A stretch of DNA of 63,827 nt from an uncultured Bacteroidales bacterium (GCA_944325765.1 CALVBH010000017.1:1-63827), one strand, 5' to 3'; positions 19,375 through 29,197 are shown, counted from the stretch's first letter. Notes: a model not told the origin generated them from the letters alone. Translations and numbers: made by a program.

Positions 19375-22300
19375 ATGCTGAAACTTTTATGCACCTTATC
19401 GACCTTGATGCTTTTGCTGACTTCCGGTATCAAGGTCGTTGATTTCACCCCGGAGACTGGAATAATGTCATTCGAAGACGGGACAGGTACGGCGGTTTCC
19501 GTAAAGTCCGACGTGTCCGTTTCGGATGACCATTGCAAATTGGGACAGAACTCCCTGAAGTGGGAGTGGAAAAGGCCGGGAGCCGAACTCGTATTCACCG
19601 GTAAAATTCCGTATCTGCCTGAAAATCCGAATCCCCGGGAGACATCTGTAGCGTCTTTCGTATTCTGGATATATGCGCCGGAAGCCATGGATGGAAAACT
19701 CACATTCACTTTCTTCAAGGGAGAACGTGAATGCTGTCATTTCGACTATAACCTCGGCTTCACCGGCTGGAGAGGCTCGTGGGTGGGATTCGACAGGGAT
19801 ATGCAGGGTACTCCGGAAACAGGGATGGACAGAATCGTGATTTCCGCCCCTGAAAAAGTCAGAAAGGGCGTCCTTTATTTTGACGGCATCATTCCGTCCG
19901 CCTTCGAAGACGTCCGCTACCATACTCCGGACTGGCAGGCACCTTACATAAACTGTGAAACTACCGTACACTGGCTCATACTGAACAACAGCTGGAACCT
20001 GAAACTCGACATCCCACAGGAAGAGAAGATAAGCGAAAATACCGTAAGGGAGCTTGAAACCATAGAAGAACGCTTCATCGAACTGGTTACATCAGGGAAA
20101 AAGCCGTGGAGTCCGGACAGGCTCAGGGAAATGTACGACAGTTACGGCATTTCCAGAAATCAGGACGGAACCATCAAGGGAAAACCAGTTTACTTTACAC
20201 GCTACGGGGAAACATTTCTCAATGTAGGGATAAAGGATGCTTCCGCCAGATTCGGGGAAAACGGACAGCTTTTGAAGCAGCTGAACGACAATATGTTCCA
20301 GCTTGCCCTGTCCTGGATGAAGGAAACGGATCCGACGGTCAGGGCCGAAATGGAAAAAATGTACCTGTCCCTGACTGAACATATTCTGGACCAGGGATTT
20401 GCCGCAGGAAGCGGACTCGGCACCTTACACCATCTCGGCTACAGTATGAGGAACTTCTACACCGGGCCCGTCATTATGAAAGACGTACTCGTGAAGGCAG
20501 GGATGGCAGATGAAGTCCAGGCCGCCATGGAATGGTTCTCAGGAGTGGGCGAAGTGAAAATCGCACCCAAGGAGGCAGGGATGGATATCGACGCCTTCAA
20601 CACTTCGCTGATGGGGCGTATGGCTTCGCTTCTCATGCTTCCGGACACGCCATACAAGGCAGCGTATATGAAAGCCCTGTCGAGATGGATAGACAACGGA
20701 TTCAAATATGCCGACGGACTTAAGCCGTGCTTCAAGACGGACGGTACGGTAATGCACCACAGGAAAGCATATCCGGCATACGCCACAGGAGGCTTCGACG
20801 GAGCGGTAAATGCAGTCTGGATGCTCGGAAAGACAGACTTTGCGATTTCCGAAGAAAGTCACGGGATACTGAAAAGAGCCCTGCTGGAAATGCGGTTCTA
20901 CTGCAACAGGGAATCATTTCCTCTCGCGATGTCCGGACGGCATCCGGACGGGAAAGGAGCCCTCATTCCGCGTCAGTACTCCCTTCTGGCGGATGCCGGA
21001 TCCCCGGACGGTTCGGAAGAAACGGACAGAGACCTCGCGGCCGCCTATATGAGACTCGACGGCAGCGGGACATTCGGAAAAAAATTCTCCGATGAGGGAA
21101 TCGTGGCTGAAAAGTCACCCGAAGGCTGCCATACATATCCTTTCGCCTGTGCTATGACGCACAGACGCGGAGAATGGTCGGTAACATTTGCCGGACACAG
21201 CCGGTACATCTGGGCGTCAGAGATTTATGAAGGTGCAAACCTTTACGGGCGATACCTTTCTCACGGCAGCATGCAGATTCTGGCCGATCCGGAAAATCAC
21301 GTCAGCGCTTTCGGCTCCGGATATCGGGTGGACGGCTGGGACTGGTGCCACATCCCCGGGACTACCGCTGCCGAAATCCCTATGGAAGACATGCTGGCAA
21401 ACGTACTTAACGTCGACGAGTTCTCCGGCTACGAAGAAATGCTGCTCTCCGATGAATGGTTCGCAGGAGGGGTCTCGCACAAGGGAATGGACGGAGCATT
21501 CGCTATGAAGCTCCACGAACATGACAAATACAACGGTTCATTGCGCGGACGGAAGTCGTTTTTCGCATTCGGCAACAGGGTAATCGCCCTCGGTTCCGAC
21601 CTCGAAAACAGCCTCGCCGGCTCTGAACTGCACACAACCCTGTTCCAGAACGCCGTTCCCGACAGCCTCAAGGGAGAAAACTTCAAATGGACATGCACTC
21701 CGGAAAAACCTGACAGCAGGTCCACACTGACAGACTGTTTCGGCAATGCATACTTTATAAAAGACTCGAAGGTCGTCCTCACCGTAGACCTGCAGCACTC
21801 ATTCCACGAAGAGACAATGGCGCCGACGGAAGGATGGTTCGAAAAGGCCTATATTGACCACGGAAAGATGGTCCGTAACGGCAGATACGAATACATGACT
21901 GTCATCCATGCCACTCCTGAAGAGATTTCCGCATACGGGGAAGAACTTCCGTACGAAGTGGTGCGCTGCGATTCGTCTGCGCATATCGTCAGGGACAAGA
22001 TCGGCGGCATCACTGCTTTCGCACTTTTCGAAGGCCTGAATGACGCGATTGACCCGATATTAGCGGAAGCAAGCCCGTCCATAATCATGTACAGCATTGA
22101 TGACGATACACTTACCCTGAGCGTCAGCAATCCAGATCTGGCCCTCTACAGAGGCGAGAGCGATGAGATTCTTGACGAAAACGGGAAACGTATCGAAAGA
22201 AGCATCTACGGAAGGAAATGGGTGGACGCCCCATGCGGTGCGACGCAGGTGCGGATAGAACTCAACGGAGAATGGACGATAACGGACAATTGCGGCAGCG

Positions 22301-22398
22301 ATGTCGAAGCATCATATTCCGACGGAAAGACATTGCTGGCATTCTCCACGAGGGAAGCCCGTACCGAAGAGATAAAATTGAACCTGAAACAAGAATAA
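19375..22398 (+). CDS. Second PL8-type glycosaminoglycan lyase
   Basis: A 1007-residue exported protein, colinear with the PL8 lyase at 14929 but clearly diverged. The N-terminal jelly roll has the matching CCHFDYNLGFTGWRGSWVGF region. The catalytic set is kept: H462-RKAYPA-Y469, Arg522 in SGRHPDG, and a Glu in ASEIY followed by NLYGRY. The leader MLKLLCTLSTLMLLLTSG looks like a signal peptide. Two non-redundant lyases in one PUL suggest different sulfation or substrate preference, or endo versus exo action (inference). One base separates it from GH88 and three from the sulfatase, so they are surely one operon. Confidence 0.88.
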   Translation: MLKLLCTLSTLMLLLTSGIKVVDFTPETGIMSFEDGTGTAVSVKSDVSVSDDHCKLGQNSLKWEWKRPGAELVFTGKIPYLPENPNPRETSVASFVFWIYAPEAMDGKLTFTFFKGERECCHFDYNLGFTGWRGSWVGFDRDMQGTPETGMDRIVISAPEKVRKGVLYFDGIIPSAFEDVRYHTPDWQAPYINCETTVHWLILNNSWNLKLDIPQEEKISENTVRELETIEERFIELVTSGKKPWSPDRLREMYDSYGISRNQDGTIKGKPVYFTRYGETFLNVGIKDASARFGENGQLLKQLNDNMFQLALSWMKETDPTVRAEMEKMYLSLTEHILDQGFAAGSGLGTLHHLGYSMRNFYTGPVIMKDVLVKAGMADEVQAAMEWFSGVGEVKIAPKEAGMDIDAFNTSLMGRMASLLMLPDTPYKAAYMKALSRWIDNGFKYADGLKPCFKTDGTVMHHRKAYPAYATGGFDGAVNAVWMLGKTDFAISEESHGILKRALLEMRFYCNRESFPLAMSGRHPDGKGALIPRQYSLLADAGSPDGSEETDRDLAAAYMRLDGSGTFGKKFSDEGIVAEKSPEGCHTYPFACAMTHRRGEWSVTFAGHSRYIWASEIYEGANLYGRYLSHGSMQILADPENHVSAFGSGYRVDGWDWCHIPGTTAAEIPMEDMLANVLNVDEFSGYEEMLLSDEWFAGGVSHKGMDGAFAMKLHEHDKYNGSLRGRKSFFAFGNRVIALGSDLENSLAGSELHTTLFQNAVPDSLKGENFKWTCTPEKPDSRSTLTDCFGNAYFIKDSKVVLTVDLQHSFHEETMAPTEGWFEKAYIDHGKMVRNGRYEYMTVIHATPEEISAYGEELPYEVVRCDSSAHIVRDKIGGITAFALFEGLNDAIDPILAEASPSIIMYSIDDDTLTLSVSNPDLALYRGESDEILDENGKRIERSIYGRKWVDAPCGATQVRIELNGEWTITDNCGSDVEASYSDGKTLLAFSTREARTEEIKLNLKQE

Positions 22399-22401
22399 GA
22401 C

Positions 22402-23937
22402 ATGAACAGGAAAAAATATCTGCTTCCGGTTTCCGGACTGGCGCTGATTGCCTGCGGAAACGAAGTCCGGGAAAGGCCCAACATCATATACGCCTTTCCT
22501 GACCAGTTCCGCTGCCAGTCATTGGGATTCTGGAATGACGAAGAATATTCGCAATATGCAGGATGGAAAGCGGATCCCGTAACAACGCCGAATCTCGACG
22601 GTTTTGCGGATGAATCTCTGATTCTTTCACGGGCTGTGAGCACTTGTCCGCTCAGCAGCCCGTACAGAGGTATGTTCCTGACGGGAATGTACCCTGAAAG
22701 GAACGGAGTGACATTGAACTGTATGGCGCTCCGGCCGGAAAGCACGCTGAATCCGGAAGCAGTCTGCATATCCGACGTACTCGCCGAGAACGGGTACAGC
22801 TGCGGATATATCGGAAAACTGCATGCCGAAACTCCTATGAAAAACGATCCTGCGAATCCCGGACACTATGTAAGCGACAGGACACCTGAATGGGATGCCT
22901 ATACCCCGCCGGAAAGGCGGCACGGCTTCTCATACTGGTATTCGTACGGCACATTCGACGTGCACAAGAATCCGCATTACTGGGATACCGATGGAGTAAG
23001 GCACGACCCTCACGAATATTCGGTAAAACATGAAACGGACAAGGCCATCGAATTTCTCCGGAACGAGAACGGAGAAAGGAATCCGGATGCCCCGTTCTTT
23101 CTGGTCGTGGCATACAACCCTCCCCACAGCCCGTATGAAAGTCTCGACGACTGTATGGAAGAGGACTACGCTCTCTACAGGGATATGGACTATTCCGAAC
23201 TGTACGTAAGGCCGAATGCAGACACTACCCTGTCCAAGGCGCCTGCCGCGAGATATTATTTCGCCAATGTTACAGGAGTGGACAGGGAATTCGGAAGGCT
23301 GCTGGATGAACTTGAAAGTCTGGGACTGGAAAAGAACACCATAGTGGTATTCACGTCCGATCATGGAGAGACGATGTGCAGCCAGGGTACGCTCGACCCT
23401 AAAAATTCCATCTACTCCGAATCGTTCAACGTACCGTTCATAATCCGGTATCCGGACAGAATCAGACACAGGGTAGACTCCATTCTGCTCGGCACGACGG
23501 ATATCATGCCTACTATGCTGGCACTTGCCGGACTGGAAGAAAAGATACCGGCATCCGCAGAGGGCCGGAATCTGGCTCCTGTATTTCTGGAAAACGGCAA
23601 GAAATGCGATGTACCTGACGCAGCCCTTTATATCCGTAATTTAGACGGAGAAAAGGATGCCGACGGGATGGTCCGCGGCATTTTCCCGGAAGCCCGCGGA
23701 GTGAAGACGGAACGATATACTATGGAAATCGCGATTACCCGCGACAGGGAAATCAGGCGTGTCCTGATTTTCGATGACTGGAACGACCCGTACCAGATGA
23801 ACAACATCCCGTACCGGGAAAACCAGGAACTGTTTGCCTCTCTGTGCAGCAAACTGCAGGAAAAACTCGAGGAAGCCGACGATATCTGGTACAGGGAAGG
23901 GATATTGGAACATATCGTACCGGAGACCGGGAAATGA
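22402..23937 (+). CDS. S-type (serine) sulfatase of the S1 family, lipoprotein
   Basis: A 511-residue lipoprotein (leader VSGLALIACGNE). The formylglycine motif is S85-S-P-Y-R89, so the nucleophile is made from Ser and needs an anaerobic sulfatase-maturating enzyme (anSME), which is not in this window. Metal-site elements FPDQFR and FTSDHGETM are present. In a chondroitin/dermatan PUL it would remove 4-O or 6-O sulfate from GalNAc or 2-O sulfate from uronate; the sequence does not tell me which. It is three bases after the PL8 gene. Confidence 0.9.
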   Translation: MNRKKYLLPVSGLALIACGNEVRERPNIIYAFPDQFRCQSLGFWNDEEYSQYAGWKADPVTTPNLDGFADESLILSRAVSTCPLSSPYRGMFLTGMYPERNGVTLNCMALRPESTLNPEAVCISDVLAENGYSCGYIGKLHAETPMKNDPANPGHYVSDRTPEWDAYTPPERRHGFSYWYSYGTFDVHKNPHYWDTDGVRHDPHEYSVKHETDKAIEFLRNENGERNPDAPFFLVVAYNPPHSPYESLDDCMEEDYALYRDMDYSELYVRPNADTTLSKAPAARYYFANVTGVDREFGRLLDELESLGLEKNTIVVFTSDHGETMCSQGTLDPKNSIYSESFNVPFIIRYPDRIRHRVDSILLGTTDIMPTMLALAGLEEKIPASAEGRNLAPVFLENGKKCDVPDAALYIRNLDGEKDADGMVRGIFPEARGVKTERYTMEIAITRDREIRRVLIFDDWNDPYQMNNIPYRENQELFASLCSKLQEKLEEADDIWYREGILEHIVPETGK

Positions 23938-23981
23938 AATGACACAGACACCTGGAAACAACAGAAAAAACACAACACTAT

Positions 23982-26645
23982 ATGATGAAAGACTTATATC
24001 TGAAATCCGCGTGCATCGCTGCAGCCCTGATCGGCTGGACCGCCTGCGTCGACACCTCCGGACTGGAGGACAGACTCGACTCACTCGAGGACAGAGTCGA
24101 CGCTATCGAAAAGAAGGTGGCGCAGATAAACGGGAATACGGCAGCCGTGTACGCCCTGCACCAGGAAGGACTTCTGGTTATGGACGTGCAGGCCTATGAC
24201 AACAATACTGCATACAGGCTCGAAATGAGTGACGGAAATTCGATAACTGTATACGTGGCTCAGGACGGTACAGGCATAACTCCGGTCATAGGTCTGGATC
24301 AGGAAGGGAACTGGACGCTGACTATGTTCGAAGGAGACGAACCGGTCATCATCGGCTCGGTCAGTGCAGCCAGCATTCCGCAGCTGCAGGTAAGTTCCGA
24401 GGGATACTGGCAGATAAAACTGCAGGAAGACTCCGAATGGGAGAATATCCTCGACAGCGACAGCCGGCCGATAGAAGCTACCGGCTCGAGCATTACCGAT
24501 TCCTTCTTCGAAGAAGTCGTTTATGACGAGGAAGAAAACACCATCGGAATCACCATGAAAGGCGGTGAAACTCTCTCGCTCGAAGTGCATAACGAACTTA
24601 TCACCATGGAAGTGGAAGGCTTCGATTTGGAGAATGGCGAGACCCTGTACAAAAATCAGGTTTGTCATTTCTACGCAACGTTTTCCGAAGACGTGGTGAA
24701 TGCCTACTCCAAACAGCCGGACGGCTGGAATGTGGAAATACGTCCGGAAGAAGAAGGCGGTCCGAGACATGTATTCATCGTCTCCGCCCCTGCCGAATGC
24801 ACCGAAGGCTCATACGAGGTAAAAGTATATCTCGAATCCGAAGAACACTATCTCAGGGTGTACAGGTTCACCTTCGATTACAGTACGGCGGACATAAACG
24901 CTTCCGACAGCGAAACCTGGAACAAATTCAAGAGCGGCGCTGACGACAACGTCCTTCTCGACTTTTCATACGCCGGGTACAAACACGGAGAGGTCGGTCC
25001 TCCGGATGTAACCGTCTACAAAACTGCCGACGGGCAATATGCGACCAACCTGTCCGGATATACCGTATACAACATAGAAGACTACGGTGCGGTCGGCACT
25101 GACGAAGAGTCTGACAGGCAGGCATTCCTCGATGCCGTAAGCGCCGCCCTCGGCACGACTTATACCAGCAACGAGAACGGCATCACTTTCAATCCGCCCA
25201 AGGGCGACAATGCCAACGCGATAGTATACATCCCGGAAGGCAACTTCATCCTCCACTCCGAGGAAGACAATATCCCCGATGACTCATACGAAGAAAACGC
25301 ATACTCCCAGACCATCATCATCAGGGCGAGCAACTTCATACTGAAAGGCGCGGACCGCACAAAATCCAGAATAATAATGAAGTCGCCGCTCCTCCCGTCC
25401 GGACCGAACGGGAAGAAAGGAGTGGATGCGTCGCGCCTGCTCTACGCATCTCCCGATATGATTCAGATCAAGCACAATACCGGAGTCGAATACAAGAATG
25501 TCCTGGCCAGTGTCACCGGCGATTCTCCGAAAGGATCCTTCGAAGTCACGGTCGGAAGCACGGCAGGTCTTGCGCCCGGACAGTGGGTATGCCTGTACAT
25601 GGCTCCGAACCCTTCTGATGAAGCAGTGTCTGCCGAACTGGATCCTCACGAGCCCGACGGTCCTGCCGCGGGGAACTGGGCCATCGCAAAAAATGGAGTG
25701 ACCGTAGAAGACTTCCATCAGATAAAGTCTGTCAGCGGAAACAGGGTGACATTCCATGAACCGCTGATGCATGAAGTATGCGCCGATTTCGGATGGACCA
25801 TACTGAACTATAAATACTACCAGAACAACGGTATCGAAGATCTGACATTCGTCGGAGATGCAAAGGAAGACTTCGTACACCATGCTTCCTGGCAGGATGA
25901 CGGCGGATACAAACCTGTCAGTATGACCAGAATGGTAAACTCCTGGATGCGCCGCGTGGATTTCGAAAGCGTGAGCGAGGCCTGCTCCATCATTTCCAGC
26001 GCGAACGTATCCGTATTCGACAGCCATATTTCCGGCAAGAGAGGACACTCGTCCATCCGGTCTCAGGGTTCGTCCAGAGTCTTTATCGGCAAGGTCACTG
26101 ACAACGCTTACGGCAAACTTGCCGGCCCTAACGGACAAAGTCAGGGCACAGGCAATGCTGACAATACCGGACAGTACCATGCCACCGGAGTATCGAAACT
26201 CAGCATGGGCGCAGTCCTCTGGAACAACGTATGGGGAGACGACAGCTGCTTCGAATCCCACGCCTCGCAGCCACGCGCCACACTGGTGGACATCTGCAAG
26301 GGCGGATTCATGAGATACAGACAGGGCGGAGACGAAACCCAGGTTCCGAACCACCTGAACGACCTGACCATCTGGAATTTCGAAGCAACAAATGTGGACA
26401 ACATCGCTCTGGACCTCGGAGCCGGAGCCAAGTTCATCTGGTGGGACGCTGCATCGAGATGGTGGAAAATACTTCCTCCGGTAATAGTCGGATTCCATGG
26501 GCAGCCGGTAACTTTCGATGAAAGTCCGGAACAGATAAAGGTTCTGGAAAGCAACGGCAATGCCGTCACACCGAACTCACTGTACGAAGCACAGTTGATA
26601 AACAGGCTCGGATACGTCCCTGCATGGCTTCAAATGTTGAAATAA
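23982..26645 (+). CDS. DUF4988 + DUF4955-like beta-helix lipoprotein (candidate PL29-type lyase)
   Basis: An 887-residue product. A lipoprotein leader (ALIGWTACVD) is followed by a short heptad coiled coil (LEDRLDSLEDRVDAIEKKV, residues ~29-47), the hallmark of DUF4988, then beta repeats of the GITPVIGLDQEGNWTL type. From about 360 it turns into a right-handed parallel beta helix: YNIEDYGAVGTDEESDRQAF, IVYIPEGNFIL, then rungs to about 830. This matches DUF4955-like proteins. Beta-helix enzymes in this PUL position may be lyases; I recall that the PL29 founder BT3328 comes from the B. thetaiotaomicron chondroitin PUL, but homology must be aligned. Function is not proven; a surface glycan binder is the alternative. 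Confidence 0.75.
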   Translation: MMKDLYLKSACIAAALIGWTACVDTSGLEDRLDSLEDRVDAIEKKVAQINGNTAAVYALHQEGLLVMDVQAYDNNTAYRLEMSDGNSITVYVAQDGTGITPVIGLDQEGNWTLTMFEGDEPVIIGSVSAASIPQLQVSSEGYWQIKLQEDSEWENILDSDSRPIEATGSSITDSFFEEVVYDEEENTIGITMKGGETLSLEVHNELITMEVEGFDLENGETLYKNQVCHFYATFSEDVVNAYSKQPDGWNVEIRPEEEGGPRHVFIVSAPAECTEGSYEVKVYLESEEHYLRVYRFTFDYSTADINASDSETWNKFKSGADDNVLLDFSYAGYKHGEVGPPDVTVYKTADGQYATNLSGYTVYNIEDYGAVGTDEESDRQAFLDAVSAALGTTYTSNENGITFNPPKGDNANAIVYIPEGNFILHSEEDNIPDDSYEENAYSQTIIIRASNFILKGADRTKSRIIMKSPLLPSGPNGKKGVDASRLLYASPDMIQIKHNTGVEYKNVLASVTGDSPKGSFEVTVGSTAGLAPGQWVCLYMAPNPSDEAVSAELDPHEPDGPAAGNWAIAKNGVTVEDFHQIKSVSGNRVTFHEPLMHEVCADFGWTILNYKYYQNNGIEDLTFVGDAKEDFVHHASWQDDGGYKPVSMTRMVNSWMRRVDFESVSEACSIISSANVSVFDSHISGKRGHSSIRSQGSSRVFIGKVTDNAYGKLAGPNGQSQGTGNADNTGQYHATGVSKLSMGAVLWNNVWGDDSCFESHASQPRATLVDICKGGFMRYRQGGDETQVPNHLNDLTIWNFEATNVDNIALDLGAGAKFIWWDAASRWWKILPPVIVGFHGQPVTFDESPEQIKVLESNGNAVTPNSLYEAQLINRLGYVPAWLQMLK

Positions 26646-26661
26646 TAAAACCATTAACTAT

Positions 26662-29034
26662 ATGAAACTGAAATCTAACATATTCGCCAAATGGGCAGGC
26701 ATCATCGCCGGATGCGCATCGGTAATCGCCTGCTCCGATCTCAGCGAACTCGAAGAAAGAGTGGACGACCTCGACAGCCGGGTCACCGCATTGGAGACAC
26801 AGGTCGAGAATCTGAACACCAGCATAGAAGCGATACAGGCTATCGCCGAGGCAGGCAATGTAATAACAGGCATAACTGAAAACAACGGAGAATACACCAT
26901 CACCACTTCTGACGGAAAGACCTACACGCTCAAACAGGGAGAATCCGGCAAGACCCCGCAGATAGGCATAAACGAAGACGGGAACTGGCAGGTCAGATAT
27001 GACAACGGCGACGGTACCTGGACTGACTGGACTGTAATCAATGTGGGAGACAGCGATACCCCGGCAAGTGCCGTAGCAGTAGTCCCGCAGTTCAGGGTGA
27101 ATGACGAAGGGAACTGGGAAATCAGCACCAACGGAGGAGTAAATTTTAACCCTGTCTACAAAGAGGGAACCGAAGATCCTGTTCCTGCGACAGGTGATTC
27201 CGGCTCCGACATCTTCAAGAGTGTCACATACTCCCCTGAAGACGGTCTGCTCCATATAGTAATGCATGACGATACGGAACTCGACGTACTCGTGGTTTCA
27301 GACTTCGGCTGCTCCATCTGGAACGAAGCAGGTACAGAAGTGATTGACTACGACACTCCGGTTTCCGTCCCAGTAAATACGACCGTAAGGTTCACGGTAA
27401 AGACCACCAACGTAACCGCTCTCGACATCGAGGCTCCTTCTGGCTGGGCAACCGTGATGGGAGACATCGATGCATCAGGCATCGCTACACTGGAAGTGAC
27501 AGCCCCGGACAAGGCCGAATCCGTAGAACTGACCAAAATCACATCCAATTCAAAACGGGATGTGACCATACATGCCACGAACAAGGACGGCAAGTCCACA
27601 TTCGCAAAAATCCAGGTACGCGCGGTAGCCGGCGACATACCGGAAGTGACAGTCACGGCAGCCGAAACCCAGGGCTTCAACATACTCACGTTCAGTTTCG
27701 CTGATGCCCAGCACCTGACATCATACAGATACCTCCTCTACAAGGCCGGTACTATGGAGCCGGGAGAATCGGCTTTCCCTGCATCGAGTGAAATCAACAT
27801 AGCGGATGCCTCCGATATCGACGATCTCGAAATCAGCAAAACTGCAGACGGGGCCGCTCTCGAATTCGGCACCGATTACGTCCTCTATGTACTGCCTGTC
27901 AATACTACCTCAGCAGGAATCACTACCGGCAACATCATCAAGGTCGAGGCAAGCACACGCACCCCTGAGAAGTACTCCGACCTTTACGAAGCCGGCATCG
28001 ACTTCACCATAGGGGATGTTACCATCAACAAGACCACTTACGGTGAAGCTATTGAAGTCACATCGGCAAATGCTTCTATTACAAACAATAAGACCGGTGA
28101 CACAAATGGAATGGCAGTTTACTTCGTCAATTCAGATGCCAATGCGAAATTTAATGTTACAAACGGAATCAATACGATGTTGATCATCGGCAATGATCTG
28201 GACGAGAAGAGCCCGTTGACGGTAAGCAGCAGAATCTCCCTGAACCAAGGCGCAGACAATACAGGCGGACAATTCTTATGCTATAACCTGTCAGTGGATA
28301 TGACCGGCTTCGATAATTACCATATGTATATGACGGCAAACGGGACGTATAGCTATGCAGGTTTTGTCGGCTGCGATATCCACCTTTCAACATACGCTAT
28401 GTTCGGAGGGTTCAATTCCGCACGTAAACTTGATGAAATCAGTTTTGACAGCTGTAATTTCAATGTAAGTCGTTTGACGAGCCAGACTGTTCTGATAAAT
28501 CCTGGCAGCACCCAAAACGTTTCTATCGGAACGATATCATTTACCAACAATATCGTTTATTCGACAGCAGAAACAGGGAAAGCAGATTTCAGAATACTGT
28601 TAGGCTCTTACCCTATTGTTGACGAGGTTATTCTGAGAAACAACACCTTCATCAATGTATGGCACGGCAATGGAAGTGCAACACCGGCATTCTTCGGATA
28701 CCAGACACTAGCGAAAGTAGAAGCAGAAAACAACTTGTTCTGGACTGATAAGACATTCTCCAACAACTTTACCGTATTCAGATTTCCAACTGGGGCCGGA
28801 AACCACCCGGACGGAGACATATGCAGGGACAATGTCATCTACTGTCCGAATGTCGGGACAAACAATTTCTGGATGTTCTTTAACAACATCAATACTGTCA
28901 TTGATAATGGATTCACTGACGCCAAAGAAATAAGAAGGATAACAGACAATCCGTATGAAGGCGGAGAGTTCATCCTGGAGGACGCAGTATTCGTTCCGAA
29001 CTCAACTTACAGCTCGTACGGAGCAACACGATAG
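26662..29034 (+). CDS. DUF4988 lipoprotein with beta-helix (DUF4957/DUF5123-like) C-terminus
   Basis: A 790-residue product. Lipobox ASVIACSD; coiled coil ELEERVDDLDSRVTALETQV at about 27-50; two beta units of the type GKTPQIGINEDGNWQV; Ig-like and FN3-like segments to about 440; then a beta helix (from ~450) with repeated ISFDSCNFNV and VILRNNTFINV rungs. The N-terminal third is a paralogue of the preceding gene's. The last kilobase is much more AT-rich than the rest (about 40 % against 57 % GC in sampled 60-base blocks), which suggests that module was acquired separately. Likely a surface glycan-binding or glycan-acting protein closing the operon; no catalytic residues recognised. Confidence 0.7.
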   Translation: MKLKSNIFAKWAGIIAGCASVIACSDLSELEERVDDLDSRVTALETQVENLNTSIEAIQAIAEAGNVITGITENNGEYTITTSDGKTYTLKQGESGKTPQIGINEDGNWQVRYDNGDGTWTDWTVINVGDSDTPASAVAVVPQFRVNDEGNWEISTNGGVNFNPVYKEGTEDPVPATGDSGSDIFKSVTYSPEDGLLHIVMHDDTELDVLVVSDFGCSIWNEAGTEVIDYDTPVSVPVNTTVRFTVKTTNVTALDIEAPSGWATVMGDIDASGIATLEVTAPDKAESVELTKITSNSKRDVTIHATNKDGKSTFAKIQVRAVAGDIPEVTVTAAETQGFNILTFSFADAQHLTSYRYLLYKAGTMEPGESAFPASSEINIADASDIDDLEISKTADGAALEFGTDYVLYVLPVNTTSAGITTGNIIKVEASTRTPEKYSDLYEAGIDFTIGDVTINKTTYGEAIEVTSANASITNNKTGDTNGMAVYFVNSDANAKFNVTNGINTMLIIGNDLDEKSPLTVSSRISLNQGADNTGGQFLCYNLSVDMTGFDNYHMYMTANGTYSYAGFVGCDIHLSTYAMFGGFNSARKLDEISFDSCNFNVSRLTSQTVLINPGSTQNVSIGTISFTNNIVYSTAETGKADFRILLGSYPIVDEVILRNNTFINVWHGNGSATPAFFGYQTLAKVEAENNLFWTDKTFSNNFTVFRFPTGAGNHPDGDICRDNVIYCPNVGTNNFWMFFNNINTVIDNGFTDAKEIRRITDNPYEGGEFILEDAVFVPNSTYSSYGATR

Positions 29035-29050
29035 CAACTCTCTGCATAAT

Positions 29051-29090
29051 AAAAAACATCCACGGTACCAATGTATCGTGGATGTTTTTT
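29051..29090 (+). terminator. Terminator of the plus PUL operon
   Basis: AAAAAACATCCACG (29051-29064) pairs perfectly with CGTGGATGTTTTTT (29077-29090), with four more pairs inside. The A/T tails make a classic intrinsic terminator 17 bases after the last stop. Confidence 0.92.
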
Positions 29091-29109
29091 ATATCATTGA
29101 CAGAATGCA

Positions 29110-29197
29110 AACTGCGGAGGCGGGAGGACAGCAACGAGCACTGTTGATTTCCGTCAGGAAATTGTAGTCTGTGCGAGCGTTGTCCTCCCGTTTCCGC
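29110..29197. repeat. Structured extragenic repeat, copy A
   Basis: Starts AACTGCGGA and folds into one long hairpin. A 17-pair outer stem (29114-29130 with 29181-29197, including two G-U pairs) is followed by AACG/CGTT and GCAC/GTGC pairs and an inner hairpin ATTTCC-GTCA-GGAAAT. It is 72/74 identical in its core to copy B, 129 bp downstream, and the differences keep base pairing. With copy B and two flanking terminators it fills the 368-bp gap between the PUL and ompH. No gene is supported here. Confidence 0.85.

Noticed and set aside
25284-26498. A 404-codon minus-strand open frame inside the DUF4955-like gene
   Set aside because: It runs opposite a clear beta-helix coding sequence, and its translation is rich in H, R and V without domain features.
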